Below are positions 24,782 through 33,840 of a DNA stretch of 64,000 nt, one piece after another. The first letter of the stretch is position 1. Every line of letters starts with the position of its first letter. A program made the position numbers and the translations under genes. The stretch is from Microbacterium sp. lyk4-40-TSB-66 (GTDB lineage Bacteria; Actinomycetota; Actinomycetes; Actinomycetales; Microbacteriaceae), in NCBI RefSeq assembly GCF_030209475.1, contig NZ_JARVRW010000003.1, positions 496,001 through 560,000 on the forward strand, in the 5' to 3' direction. The notes under the pieces were generated by a model. That model was not told the origin of the DNA and searched no databases. It saw only the letters and a list, made by a program, of their open reading frames with translations.

Positions 24782-25596
24782 TCGTCGAGCGCCGGCTCAC
24801 CGTCGCCGCGACCTCCCCCCGTATCGGCGTGGGGGAGGTCGCGGCGAACATCGAGGCGCTCCGGGCCGCGGTCGCCGAGGCCGTGGCCGCCGGGGCGCAG
24901 CTCGTCGTGGCGCCCGAGCTCGCCACCAGCGGGTACGTCTTCGCCGATGGGGAGGAGGCCCGCGCGGCGGCGCTCCGGCGCGACGATCCGCGGTGGGAGG
25001 CGATCACCGCCGACCTCCCGGACGGGGTCGTCGTCGTCGTCGGGTACGCGGAGGACGCCGGGGATCGGGTGTTCAACACCGCCGCGGTGCTCACGCGCTC
25101 CGGCCGTCTGGGCGACTATCGCAAGTCGCACCTGTGGGGCGAAGAATCGCGTTTCTTCGCGCCCGGCGACGCGGCTGGGGCCGTCTTCGACACACCCGTG
25201 GGCCGCCTCGGGGTCGCGGTCTGCTACGACAACGAGTTCCCCGAGGTGCCCCGCCGTCTCGCGCTCGCCGGCGCCGAGGTGCTGGCCCTGCCCGTCAACT
25301 GGCCGCTCGTGGACCGGCCGGCGGGGGAGCGGGCGCCCGAGACGATCCAGGCGATGGCGGCGGCGCGTTCGTCTCGCCTCGCCACCGTGATCGCCGACCG
25401 CCACGGATCCGAGCGCGGCGTCGCCTGGACCGGGGGCACGGCCATCATCGACGACGACGGGTGGATCGCCGCGGCGGCGGCGGCTGGCGGGGCGGGTCCG
25501 GTCGTGGCGACGCTGCGACTGCGGCATCCCGGCGACAAGTCCCTCCCCCCGCACAACGACCTCTTCCGCGACCGTCGACCCGATCTCTACACGTGA
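24778..25596 (+). CDS. Nitrilase-superfamily carbon-nitrogen hydrolase (CTG start predicted)
   Basis: A 272-residue cytoplasmic amidase/nitrilase. The Glu-Lys-Cys triad is clear: Glu47 (VVAPELATSG), Lys116 (YRKSHLWGEE) and Cys149 (AVCYDNEFPE). The YRKSHLWGEE context with FFAPGD is typical of aliphatic amidase or omega-amidase-like branches. No ATG, GTG or TTG lies where the first strand (RLTVAATSPRIG) requires a start. CTG 24778 does: it overlaps the bicupin stop (CTGA) and follows GGAGG at 24769-24773. It ends 19 bp before the convergent LysR gene. It would release ammonia from an amide or nitrile intermediate; substrate unknown. Confidence 0.82.
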   Translation: MIVERRLTVAATSPRIGVGEVAANIEALRAAVAEAVAAGAQLVVAPELATSGYVFADGEEARAAALRRDDPRWEAITADLPDGVVVVVGYAEDAGDRVFNTAAVLTRSGRLGDYRKSHLWGEESRFFAPGDAAGAVFDTPVGRLGVAVCYDNEFPEVPRRLALAGAEVLALPVNWPLVDRPAGERAPETIQAMAAARSSRLATVIADRHGSERGVAWTGGTAIIDDDGWIAAAAAAGGAGPVVATLRLRHPGDKSLPPHNDLFRDRRPDLYT

Positions 25597-25615
25597 GCCC
25601 TCCGGGGTGCGTGGC

Positions 25616-26542
25616 TCATCGGGGGGCTACGCGTCCCGGATGCCGGGCCATCCGCGCTCGCAGCATGTCCTGCGCCATCTCGGCCAGACGCCCTGCCGCG
25701 GGGGAGAGGTCGGCGCCCTCCCGGCGGGCGAGGGCGACGGTGTCGTACAGCGGTTCCGCGAACGGGACGACCCTGATCTGCGCCGGGAAGGTCGGCGACT
25801 CGGCGATCGAGCGCGACACGATGGTGTCCGCGGTTCCGGATGCCACCAGGCCCAGCGCCGTCTCGACGTTCTCGACCTCGATCGCCGGTTCCACGGAGTG
25901 CCCCTGCGCACGCGCCCTCTCGCGCAGCTGGCGGCGCGTGGGGTCGTCCCAGCCGGCGTAGGCGTCGTAGAGCACGAGCTTCGCCGTCGCGACCTCGGCG
26001 AGTCCGACGGGTGCCGTCGGCGCATCGGCGCGCGCGGAGGCGAAGACCACCTCGTCGCGGAACAGGGGGGTGATCGACAGGCCGGTCTCGTCGACGGGCA
26101 GGACGAGGAGCCCGGCCTCGACCTCGCCCGCGGCGATCGAGCGGGCGACGAGGGCGGAGTTGATGCCGACGAGTCGCACGCGCACGCCGGGATGACGCTC
26201 GTGGAAGCGCTGCAGCAGCTCCGACAGGTCGTAGTAGGCGGCGTTGCGCAGCACCCCGAACGTGCAGGTGCCGGCTTCCAGCGCGGTGAGCGCGCGCATG
26301 GTCTCGATACCGTTGTGGATCGCGCCCACCGCCCGCTCCGCGTGCGCGCGCAGGGCCAGAGCCGACTCCGTCGCGACGAGGCGGCGGCCCCCGCGCCGGA
26401 AGAGCACGACGCCGAGCTCGCGCTCCAGGCGGGCCACCAGCTCCGAGACGGACGCCTGGGTCGAGTCGAGGTCGACGGCGGCGGCGGTGAACGACCCCTT
26501 CTCGAGCGCGGCGAGGAAGGCGCGGAGCTGGGCGATCGTCAC
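25616..26542 (-). CDS. LysR-family transcriptional regulator
   Basis: A 308-residue LysR regulator with a GTG start at 26542, where homology begins (VTIAQLRAFLAALEKGSFTAAA). The winged helix-turn-helix (residues ~1-60) contains STQASVSELVARLERELG. The C-terminal co-inducer domain (~88-300) has the usual two-lobed pattern. It is divergent from the second HisD-like gene with 78 bp between, containing a clear dyad, so it most likely controls that gene and itself. The co-inducer is probably a pathway intermediate. Confidence 0.88.
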   Translation of the reverse strand: MTIAQLRAFLAALEKGSFTAAAVDLDSTQASVSELVARLERELGVVLFRRGGRRLVATESALALRAHAERAVGAIHNGIETMRALTALEAGTCTFGVLRNAAYYDLSELLQRFHERHPGVRVRLVGINSALVARSIAAGEVEAGLLVLPVDETGLSITPLFRDEVVFASARADAPTAPVGLAEVATAKLVLYDAYAGWDDPTRRQLRERARAQGHSVEPAIEVENVETALGLVASGTADTIVSRSIAESPTFPAQIRVVPFAEPLYDTVALARREGADLSPAAGRLAEMAQDMLRARMARHPGRVAPR

Positions 26543-26545
26543 GAG

Positions 26546-26574
26546 CCAATGGTAAACCCTGTGCATTCCATTGG
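26546..26574. promoter_or_regulatory. LysR-type dyad operator
   Basis: Perfect 7-bp arms CCAATGG (26546-26552) and CCATTGG (26568-26574) are separated by 15 bp in the short divergent region between the LysR gene and HisD-like copy 2. This is the size and position expected of a LysR recognition site. Confidence 0.6.
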
Positions 26575-26620
26575 ATCCATCGTTCTTGTGGGGTGCGTCG
26601 GGATCTTCTAGCGTTCCGGT

Positions 26621-27943
26621 ATGCAGTTCACGCCCGCGCTCCTCGAGCGCCTCGACGGTTCCTTTCACCACCTCAAGACGCCGCTGGTCGACGCTCCCGC
26701 CGCCCAGCGCGATCCGGCCGTCATCGAGACGGTGTCGAAGATGCTTGGCGACATCCAGCGACGCGGTCTCGACGCGGTGCTCGACTACGCGCGCTCCCTC
26801 GACCGGTACACGGGCGGCGATATCGAGCTGACGAGCGCGCAGATCGCGTCGAGCGGCGACCGGCTCGCCCCCGACCTGCGCGCCGCGATCGAGCTCGGGT
26901 CGGAGCGGACCAAGGCCTTCGCCGCCGAACAGCGGGGTCGCCTCCATGACTTCGAGACCGAGCTCGTTCCGGGCCTGACGACCGGCGTCCGCTACGTGCC
27001 CGTCTCCCGCGTCGGCGCGTACCTGCCCGCGGGACGCTTCCCCCTCACCGCCAGTGCGTTCATGACGGTCGGGGTCGCCAAGGCGGCGGGTGTGCCCACG
27101 GTCATCGCGTGCACACCGCCGCAGCCCGACGGGGGCGCGAACGACGCCGTCGTCTACGCGGCGCACCTCTCCGGCGTCGACCGGGTGTTCGTGCTGGGCG
27201 GGGTCCAGGCGCTCGCCGCGATGGCCTACGGGCTGCTGGGCGACCTGCCGGTCGACATGCTCGTGGGTGCGGGGAACGCCTTCGTGGCCGAGGCCAAGCG
27301 CCAGCTCTTCGGAACGGTCGCCATCGACCTCCTCGCCGGCCCGTCGGAGGTGGCCGTCCTCTCCGACGACAGCGCCGACCCCGAGATCGTGGCGGCCGAT
27401 CTGCTCGGTCAGGCCGAGCACGGCCCGAACTCACCCGCCGCGCTGGTGACCACGTCGGACGCGCACGGCCGCGCCGTGATGGCGGCCGTCGACCGACAGC
27501 TCGAGACCCTCGCCACGGAGCCGATCGCCGGACCCGCGTGGCGCGACTACGGCACGGTGACGGTCGCTGCCGACCGTGACGTCGCCGTGGCGCTGATGGA
27601 CGACCTCGCCCCCGAGCACCTCGAGGTCATCACCACAGACGACGCCTGGTACCACGACAACCTCCGCAACTACGGCTCGCTGTTCCTCGGAACGTGGAGC
27701 ACGGTGGCCTACTCCGACAAGGGGATGGCGGGCACGAACCACGTGCTCCCCACCGCCGGGGGCGCCAAGCACAGCGCGGGCCTGTCGGTGTCGCGCTTCG
27801 TCAAGCCGCTCACCTACCAGCGCATCAGCCGCGAGGCGACGCCCTCCCTCGCGGAGGCCGTGCAGACGATCTCCGACTCCGAGGGGATGGCGGCGCACAG
27901 CGCGACCGCGACCATGCGTCTCGCCACCTACGCGCAGGACTGA
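26621..27943 (+). CDS. HisD-family dehydrogenase, copy 2
   Basis: A 440-residue paralogue of copy 1 starting at ATG 26621 with no obvious SD. Conserved HisD elements: VSRVGAYLPAGRFPLTASAFM, GGVQALAAMAYG, GAGNAFVAEAKRQLFG, QAEHGPNSPAALVT (Gln/His zinc ligands), LAPEHLEVIT (Glu-His catalytic pair), SDKGMAGTNHVLPT (Asp ligand) and a C-terminal SEGMAAHSA histidine. It is the single target gene facing the LysR gene. No other histidine-biosynthesis gene is present, so a catabolic alcohol-to-acid oxidation is more likely. The two copies are similar but clearly diverged, so they may act on different steps or isomers. Confidence 0.85.
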   Translation: MQFTPALLERLDGSFHHLKTPLVDAPAAQRDPAVIETVSKMLGDIQRRGLDAVLDYARSLDRYTGGDIELTSAQIASSGDRLAPDLRAAIELGSERTKAFAAEQRGRLHDFETELVPGLTTGVRYVPVSRVGAYLPAGRFPLTASAFMTVGVAKAAGVPTVIACTPPQPDGGANDAVVYAAHLSGVDRVFVLGGVQALAAMAYGLLGDLPVDMLVGAGNAFVAEAKRQLFGTVAIDLLAGPSEVAVLSDDSADPEIVAADLLGQAEHGPNSPAALVTTSDAHGRAVMAAVDRQLETLATEPIAGPAWRDYGTVTVAADRDVAVALMDDLAPEHLEVITTDDAWYHDNLRNYGSLFLGTWSTVAYSDKGMAGTNHVLPTAGGAKHSAGLSVSRFVKPLTYQRISREATPSLAEAVQTISDSEGMAAHSATATMRLATYAQD

Positions 27944-28010
27944 GGCACGCGGCCCCGCACGGAAGCCGCCGGCTCGGCGGCGTCGGTGCGTCAGCCGTTG
28001 GGGGCCGTGA

Positions 28011-29225
28011 TCAGCCGAGGAACTCCCGCGCGGCCACGACGAGGTTCTCGACCCCGCGGTCGATGGTGGGCTGCATGACGGGCGCGAAGAACGGCGAGTG
28101 GTTCGTCGGGATGTCGCGCTCCATCGTGCCGCCGGCCATGGCATCCGCGAACTTCTGCGGGTCGACGCCGCCCCAGAACCAGAACACCAACGGAGCGCCC
28201 GAGTCGCGGGCGAACCACGACACGTCCTCGCTGCCGGTGAACATGCCGGGGTCGACGACCGAGCCCTCGCCGAACGAGCGCCGGAACGCCGCGGTCAGTC
28301 GAGCCGTGGCATCCGCGTCGTTGATGGTCGGCGGCAGCGTGTGATCGGTGCTGATCGTCGGCTCGTCCTCGGCTCCGGATGCCGCAGCCTCCGCCCGGAT
28401 GATGCGCTCGACCTTCGCCATCACACGCTGGCGCGCGGCGTCGTCGGGGTAGCGGAGGCTGAGTTCGAGCTTCGCCTCGGCCGGGATGATGTTGTTCTTC
28501 AACCCCGCGTGGATCGAGCCGACGGTGACCACGGCGACGTCGCGCGGGTCGATCTCGCGCGAGACGACGGTCTGCAGGCGCATGACCGTGGCCGCGGCCA
28601 TGACGACGGGGTCGATGGTGGAGTGCGGGCGCGAGCCGTGACCGCCCCGGCCGTACAGCATGACGGTGAGCCCGTCGGATGCCGCCATCTGGGTGCCCGG
28701 ACGCACGCCGATGACACCGGCGGGCAGGGGCGTGACGTGCTGGCCGAGCACGATGTCGGGCGTCGGATAGCGATCGAGCACGCCGTCGGCGATCATCGCC
28801 TGCGAGCCGGCGCCGTACTCCTCGGCGGGCTGGAACACCGCCACGACCGTGCCCGACCACTCTTCGCGGGTCGCGACGAGGCGCTCGAGGGCGCCGATGA
28901 GGGCGGTCACGTGCATGTCATGACCGCACGCGTGCATGACGGGCACCGCGTTGCCGGCGGGATCGGTGCCGCGCGCGGTGCTGGCGTAGGCGAGACCGGT
29001 CTGCTCCTCGACGGGGAGGCCGTCCATGTCGGCGCGCAACCACACGACCGGACCCTCGCCGTTGTCGATGCGCGTGACGACGCCCGTGCGGCCCACACCC
29101 TCTTCGACCTCGAGTCCCAGCTCGCTCAGGTGCCGCGCGATGACGCCGGCCGTGCGCGTCTCCTGAAACGACAGCTCCGGGTGGGCGTGCAGGTCGGTGT
29201 ACAGGCTTTCGAGGTCGACGCTCAT
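28011..29225 (-). CDS. M20-family amidohydrolase (aminoacylase / amidase type)
   Basis: A 404-residue metallohydrolase of the M20D subfamily (hippurate, IAA-amino-acid and N-acyl amino acid hydrolases). Metal-site motifs: VMHACGHDMH (Cys100, His102), QPAEEYGAG (Glu135-Glu136), GQHVTPLPAGVIG and, near the C-terminus, NHSPFF. The dimerisation domain (~180-295) contains GRGGHGSRPH. It removes an acyl or carbonyl group from an amide, releasing an amino acid or amine. It faces the second HisD-like gene convergently; a link to the catabolic locus is only positional. Confidence 0.87.
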   Translation of the reverse strand: MSVDLESLYTDLHAHPELSFQETRTAGVIARHLSELGLEVEEGVGRTGVVTRIDNGEGPVVWLRADMDGLPVEEQTGLAYASTARGTDPAGNAVPVMHACGHDMHVTALIGALERLVATREEWSGTVVAVFQPAEEYGAGSQAMIADGVLDRYPTPDIVLGQHVTPLPAGVIGVRPGTQMAASDGLTVMLYGRGGHGSRPHSTIDPVVMAAATVMRLQTVVSREIDPRDVAVVTVGSIHAGLKNNIIPAEAKLELSLRYPDDAARQRVMAKVERIIRAEAAASGAEDEPTISTDHTLPPTINDADATARLTAAFRRSFGEGSVVDPGMFTGSEDVSWFARDSGAPLVFWFWGGVDPQKFADAMAGGTMERDIPTNHSPFFAPVMQPTIDRGVENLVVAAREFLG

Positions 29226-29503
29226 GGGTCGAGCCTAGTTCGCACCCCCGACACCGGCACGGGTTTCGTCCGGCGCCCGGATGTCGCCGTCGCGCCCGCC
29301 GTCGCGACGCAACGCAGGAGATTCGCGCGCTCGACGCCCCGCCACCGTGTCACCGTGCGCCGCGCCACCCCGGATCGCCTGCGTCGTGCCCGGGCGTCGC
29401 CGCGACGGACACCCGCCCGCCGTCCGTCCCGCACCCGCTACCGGATGCCGCGGACACCCGCAAGCCGTCCGATCCGGTCAGGTGCGGCGGGGAGGCTGAC
29501 CGC

Positions 29504-30697
29504 ATGACCACGACACACTTCGACTACCTCATCGTCGGCGGCGGAATGGTCGCTGACACCGCGGCTCGCGGCATCCGCGAGATCGATGCCGACGGGACGA
29601 TCGGCATCCTGAGCGACGACGTCGACGAGCCGTACACGCGACCCGCCCTCAGCAAGAAGCTGTGGACCGACGACGAGTTCACCTGGGAGAAGGTGCCGCT
29701 CGGCACGGCCGACGACACCGGCGCCGACATCCGGTTGCGCACCCGCGCGACGGCGATCCGCCCCGACGCGCACGAAGTGGATGCGGACGGCTCGACGTTC
29801 TCGTACGGCAAGCTCCTGATCGCCACCGGAGGAACGCCCGTCGCCCTCCCCATCGACGACCGCTCCCACGGCGAACGCGCCCTGACGTTCCGCACCGCCG
29901 CGGACTACCGGCGCCTGCGCGCGCTCGCCGAAGAGGTCGATCGCATCGCCGTCGTCGGCGGCGGATACATCGGGTCCGAGCTCGCCGCAGCCCTCGTGCA
30001 GAACGGCGTCGACACCGTGCTCATCCACACCGGTGCCGTCCTCGGCGACGCCGTCTTCCCCGCCGCCCTCGCCGAGCGGTTCGAGAAGCTCTTCCGCGAT
30101 GCGGGCGTCGAGATCGTCGCCGGGTCCAAGGTCTCGGGCGGAGAGGCGGATGCCGACGGCGCCCGCCTCGAACTCGAGAACGGCGACGAGGTGCGTGCGG
30201 ACGCCGTCGTGAGCGGTCTCGGGATCGCGGTCGCCGCCGAGCTGGCTGAGGACGCCGGAGTGCGCGTGGACGACGGCGTGCACGTCGACGCGCAGCTGCG
30301 GACGTCCGCCGACGACGTGTACGCCGCGGGGGATGTCGCCAGCTACCCCGACCGCCTCCTCGGACGCCGCCGTGTGGAGCACGTCGACAATGCCAACGAG
30401 CAGGGCACGGCCGCGGGCCGCAATCTCGCCGGCGCCGCCGAACTTTACACCCACACGCCCTACTACTACTCCGCGGTCTTCGGCATCCGTTACGAGGCGG
30501 TGGGCACGCTCGACTCGTCGCTCGAGACCGTCGAGGACTGGATCGACGCTGAGCGGGGAGTCGTGTTCTACCTCGACGACGATCGCGTGGTGGGCGTGCT
30601 GCTGTGGAACGTCGAAGACGCCCGGGACGCCGCGCGCGAGGTGCTCGCCGCGGCCGACACGTTGACGCGTGACGACCTGGTCGGCCGCATCCGCTGA
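29504..30697 (+). CDS. FAD-dependent pyridine nucleotide reductase (ferredoxin/rubredoxin reductase-like)
   Basis: A 397-residue flavoprotein. The N-terminal FAD motif is YLIVGGGMVADTAARGI, the central NAD(P) motif is IAVVGGGYIGSELAAALVQ (~145-165), and the second FAD signature is DDVYAAGDVAS (~270). The YTRPALSKKLW pattern is typical of ferredoxin-reductase/AIF-type reductases, which pass electrons from NAD(P)H to a ferredoxin or act as oxidoreductases. The C-terminal domain (~305-397) is the small reductase-type dimerisation fold (YYYSAVFGIRYEAVG). It stands alone, 278 bp after the M20 start, in an interval where I see no gene. Confidence 0.87.
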   Translation: MTTTHFDYLIVGGGMVADTAARGIREIDADGTIGILSDDVDEPYTRPALSKKLWTDDEFTWEKVPLGTADDTGADIRLRTRATAIRPDAHEVDADGSTFSYGKLLIATGGTPVALPIDDRSHGERALTFRTAADYRRLRALAEEVDRIAVVGGGYIGSELAAALVQNGVDTVLIHTGAVLGDAVFPAALAERFEKLFRDAGVEIVAGSKVSGGEADADGARLELENGDEVRADAVVSGLGIAVAAELAEDAGVRVDDGVHVDAQLRTSADDVYAAGDVASYPDRLLGRRRVEHVDNANEQGTAAGRNLAGAAELYTHTPYYYSAVFGIRYEAVGTLDSSLETVEDWIDAERGVVFYLDDDRVVGVLLWNVEDARDAAREVLAAADTLTRDDLVGRIR

Positions 30698-30805
30698 GCC
30701 GGACGGCGTCGCCGGGGAGCCGCGGGCTAACCTGGACCGACGCTGCGAGCCCGCGGCGGATGAGCAAACGCCGCGAGTTCGCGGCGCGTGACCTCGGGAG
30801 CACCC

Positions 30806-31900
30806 ATGGCGGCCGCCGAACTGCGACTCTCCCTCTCCGCGGATCCGGCGCGCGATGCCGTCGCCGCGGCCCTGACCGATCAGGGCTTCGACGTCGCCGC
30901 CTCCTCCGATGCGCTGGTGGCGTCGCGGGTCCCCGCGGACGACGGCGCCGTCGTCCCCGACCGCTTCGACGTGCGCTTGTCGGAGGTGCCGGAGGGGACG
31001 CTCGCGGTCTTCGCACCCTCGGACGACGGCGCCGAAGCCGCCGCTCCCGCGGCCGACGGCGCGGCGGGTGAGGCCGCGCGGCTCGTCGGGGCGCGACTGG
31101 CGCAGCAGGGCGTGCTCGCGATCGCCGCACCCGCGGCCGGTGGGCTCGCGCCCATCCCGGCCGCTCCGCTGTCGGCCGGGGCCGCCGGCATGGCGGGGTA
31201 TCCCGGGGGCCCTGCCGCCGACGCGTCGTCGGCTCCCGGCGCGGCCGGGGGGAGCCGCACGAACGTCGTCGCCATCGTCGCCCTCGTGCTGGGGTTCGTG
31301 GTCCCGGTGGCCGGCATCGTGACCGGCGCCGTCGCTCTGGCGCAGATCAAGCGCACCGGTGAGAAGGGCCGCGGTCTCGCGCTCGGCGGCATCGTGGCGG
31401 GAGGGGTCCTGACCCTCTTCATCTCGACCCTCGTCATCGGCACCCTGGTGTTCTCGGCCCTGACGGTCGCGGGTGGCTCCGCCGACCCCTACGCGCCCCC
31501 GGAGGAGGGCGGCGTGACCGTCGCGCCCGACGAGCAGGCGCCGTTCGATCCGTCCACGCTCGTCGTCGGTTCCTGCCTCGACGACCTCCCCGGCGGGTTC
31601 GTCGCGGCGGGGAACGTCGTGGACTGCGAGCTCCCGCACTCGTACGAGGCCTTCGGGGGATTCGACGTGGCCGGGGGCGATTACCCCGGTGATGCGGCGA
31701 TCGAGACGGCGGCTCTGCAGGGCTGCGAGGCGGCCTACGGCGCGTACGTGGGGGTGTCGTACCAGGAGTCCCGGCTCGACTACTACTACGTGGGGCCGAC
31801 CGAACAGACCTGGGCCGTCGGAGACCGCGAGATCTTCTGCCTGCTCTTCGACCCGAACGCCGAGCAGACGGTGGGATCCCTGGCCGGTTCGGGTCTCTGA
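30806..31900 (+). CDS. DUF4190-type membrane protein with septum-formation-like C-domain
   Basis: A 364-residue protein. ATG 30806 is chosen over GTG 30788 because GGGAG lies 5 nt upstream. The soluble N-terminal third (~1-85) is followed by an Ala/Gly/Pro linker, then two adjacent membrane segments (~155-178 and ~190-218) with the DUF4190 word ALAQIKRTGEKGRGLALGGI. The extracellular C-terminal domain (~240-360) has paired cysteines (GSCLDDLP, VVDCELPHSYEAF, LQGCEAAYG, FCLLFD), resembling the Septum_form/DUF4352-like domains that follow DUF4190 in actinobacteria. The function is unknown. Confidence 0.72.
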   Translation: MAAAELRLSLSADPARDAVAAALTDQGFDVAASSDALVASRVPADDGAVVPDRFDVRLSEVPEGTLAVFAPSDDGAEAAAPAADGAAGEAARLVGARLAQQGVLAIAAPAAGGLAPIPAAPLSAGAAGMAGYPGGPAADASSAPGAAGGSRTNVVAIVALVLGFVVPVAGIVTGAVALAQIKRTGEKGRGLALGGIVAGGVLTLFISTLVIGTLVFSALTVAGGSADPYAPPEEGGVTVAPDEQAPFDPSTLVVGSCLDDLPGGFVAAGNVVDCELPHSYEAFGGFDVAGGDYPGDAAIETAALQGCEAAYGAYVGVSYQESRLDYYYVGPTEQTWAVGDREIFCLLFDPNAEQTVGSLAGSGL

Positions 31901-31932
31901 CAGCCCCGGTCGCGCCGGCGCTCGTGGGCTGG

Positions 31933-33840
31933 TCAGCCGGTGATCGCGGCGTCCGGGCCGAAGAGCGCGTCGCACGACCCGTCGACGGTGACGGTCGTCG
32001 GTGAGGTGAGCGGGGTGTGACGCAGGTCGAGCGGCCCGAGAGCCCCGTCGGGCAGACGGATGGTCGACGAGACCGTGCGCGACTCGCCCTGGGGTATGAC
32101 CACGAGTCGGCTCACGGCGCTGTTGCCGCTCTGGCTGCCCGCCCGGTCGAACTCGGCGACATCGCCCACGGCCGGATCGGTCGAGACGATCTGGGCTCCG
32201 GGAGGGGCGAAGAAGAGGACGTCGATCATCATCGCGGTGCGCGGGTAGCCGAACCGCGGATTGCGTGCGCCCAGCGTGTACGTGCTCTGGATGCTCGACG
32301 GGATCTCATTGGCCAGCGCGGTGGTGGTCGTCACTGTGCGCGCCGCGGCATCGCACGTCGCGATGACCGTCTGGCGGAGGTGGTACTCGAGTTTGCCGAC
32401 CGAGTAGTCGTTCAGGTACGTGCCGATCTGGGTCGATTCGACGGTGTCCGCCCGTAGCGACCCGTCCAGGTCGAACTCCTCGGCGAGGGCCTGCGCCGCC
32501 TCGTCGCGGAAGCTCATCAGCAGCCTCTGCTCCGTCGCCGACAGCTCCAGGGCACCGAGCATCTGGGTGGGGTCCCACCGCGACGTCGTGAGGTACTGGA
32601 AGAACCCCTGCGAGATCGCGGTGAAGAACGCGTCGGACTCCTCGCCCGTGGGGAATCTCTCGTACGCGTCGCTGAGCAGCACCTGGACGGCGTTGTCGGC
32701 GGTGAGCTCGAGGTCGTCGTAGTCGACCGGTCCGGTCACGGCGAGCATGTGCGACAGCACCACCGGATCGATCGAGATGACGCCGTCGAACTCCTCACCG
32801 CTGGTCTGGCGCCAGAGGTCCTGGAACAGCCGGACCGTGGTGGGGAAGTCGGGGGTCATCGTGAAGTCCTGCGAATACAGCGCGAACGTCGACGGATACA
32901 GCGCCAGTGTCTCGGGCGGGAGGTCTGCGAACTGACGACCGGCGTCGCCCGCCGCATCGAACGTCAGCGAACTCGCGCGGTCGAGGATCTCGACTCGGCC
33001 CTGGTCGGCGCGCACGATGAGGCTGGCGGCCGGATTGCCGCCGGTGGCGCGCACCTCCGCGTTGTTCTGGAAGAGCACGAGGTAGGTCTGGGGCGATTGA
33101 CCGCCCGCGACGTCGAGCAGTGTCGGCAAGTACTTCTGTGCGACATCGAGGAGGTCGGTCGCGTCATCCATGAAGGTGCGCACTTCGGAGACGGAATCGG
33201 CGACGGCCGGCAGCAGGTCGGAGACGTCGATGGCGTCGGTCTGCCCGCGCGCGTCGGCGAATGCCGCCGCCACGAGCGGGATCGAGGCCTGAGACTCCCG
33301 GAACGGTTGCAGATCGACGCCGCCGTCCGCGAGCGCGATCTTGTCGACGCTGAGCTTCGACAGGATGACCGACCCCGGGGGGAGCGCGTCGGTCGCGAGG
33401 GTCTGCACCGCCGCGGTCAGATCGGTGATCGCCCTCAGGTTCGCTCCCACCGCGGGGATGACCGACCCCGCCTCCCAGAGGGGGCCCCGCACCGTCTGGC
33501 TCGCCCTCGAGACGCGCTCCGACGCCTCGGCGGCCGCGGACTGCAGCGCATCGGCGTCTCCGGTCACCATCGCGGACTGCAGCGAGGCGATCAGCTCGTG
33601 AGCCGAGCGGAGGTCGTCGCGGACGCTCGCGGCCTGCGCGGCGAGGATCACGGCCAGGACACCCACGAGGGCGGCCACCGTCCCGAAGAACAGCGCCGCG
33701 ACGCGCGTCGGTCGGCGGTACCACGGACGTCGCGCGTTCTTCGCGGCATCCGCCTCGGTGCGATTGCGCAGCGCTCGTCGAGAATGCTCCCCCGCCGCGG
33801 GGCGGGGTGGCGATTCATTCCTGCGCGCACGGCGGGTCAT
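31933..33840 (-). CDS. DUF4012 family membrane protein
   Basis: A 635-residue protein starting at ATG 33840. A basic cytoplasmic tail (~1-48) is followed by one membrane helix (~50-75); the remainder is extracellular. The DUF4012 core is recognised by YLVLFQNNAEVRATGGNPAA, DRASSLTFDAAG and the FDGVISIDPVVLSHMLAVTGPV segment. Proteins of this family lie next to polysaccharide biosynthesis genes in many actinobacteria, as here. The region around VRATGGN resembles LytR-CpsA-Psr-linked assembly proteins, but no biochemical role is established. It is divergent from the giant glycosidase gene. Confidence 0.82.
   Translation of the reverse strand: MTRRARRNESPPRPAAGEHSRRALRNRTEADAAKNARRPWYRRPTRVAALFFGTVAALVGVLAVILAAQAASVRDDLRSAHELIASLQSAMVTGDADALQSAAAEASERVSRASQTVRGPLWEAGSVIPAVGANLRAITDLTAAVQTLATDALPPGSVILSKLSVDKIALADGGVDLQPFRESQASIPLVAAAFADARGQTDAIDVSDLLPAVADSVSEVRTFMDDATDLLDVAQKYLPTLLDVAGGQSPQTYLVLFQNNAEVRATGGNPAASLIVRADQGRVEILDRASSLTFDAAGDAGRQFADLPPETLALYPSTFALYSQDFTMTPDFPTTVRLFQDLWRQTSGEEFDGVISIDPVVLSHMLAVTGPVDYDDLELTADNAVQVLLSDAYERFPTGEESDAFFTAISQGFFQYLTTSRWDPTQMLGALELSATEQRLLMSFRDEAAQALAEEFDLDGSLRADTVESTQIGTYLNDYSVGKLEYHLRQTVIATCDAAARTVTTTTALANEIPSSIQSTYTLGARNPRFGYPRTAMMIDVLFFAPPGAQIVSTDPAVGDVAEFDRAGSQSGNSAVSRLVVIPQGESRTVSSTIRLPDGALGPLDLRHTPLTSPTTVTVDGSCDALFGPDAAITG

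Noticed and set aside
20071..27943. Annotation of the HisD-like genes as histidinol dehydrogenase (histidine biosynthesis)
   Set aside because: No other his genes are near, there are two copies, and the neighbours are a transporter, aldolase and catabolic regulators.
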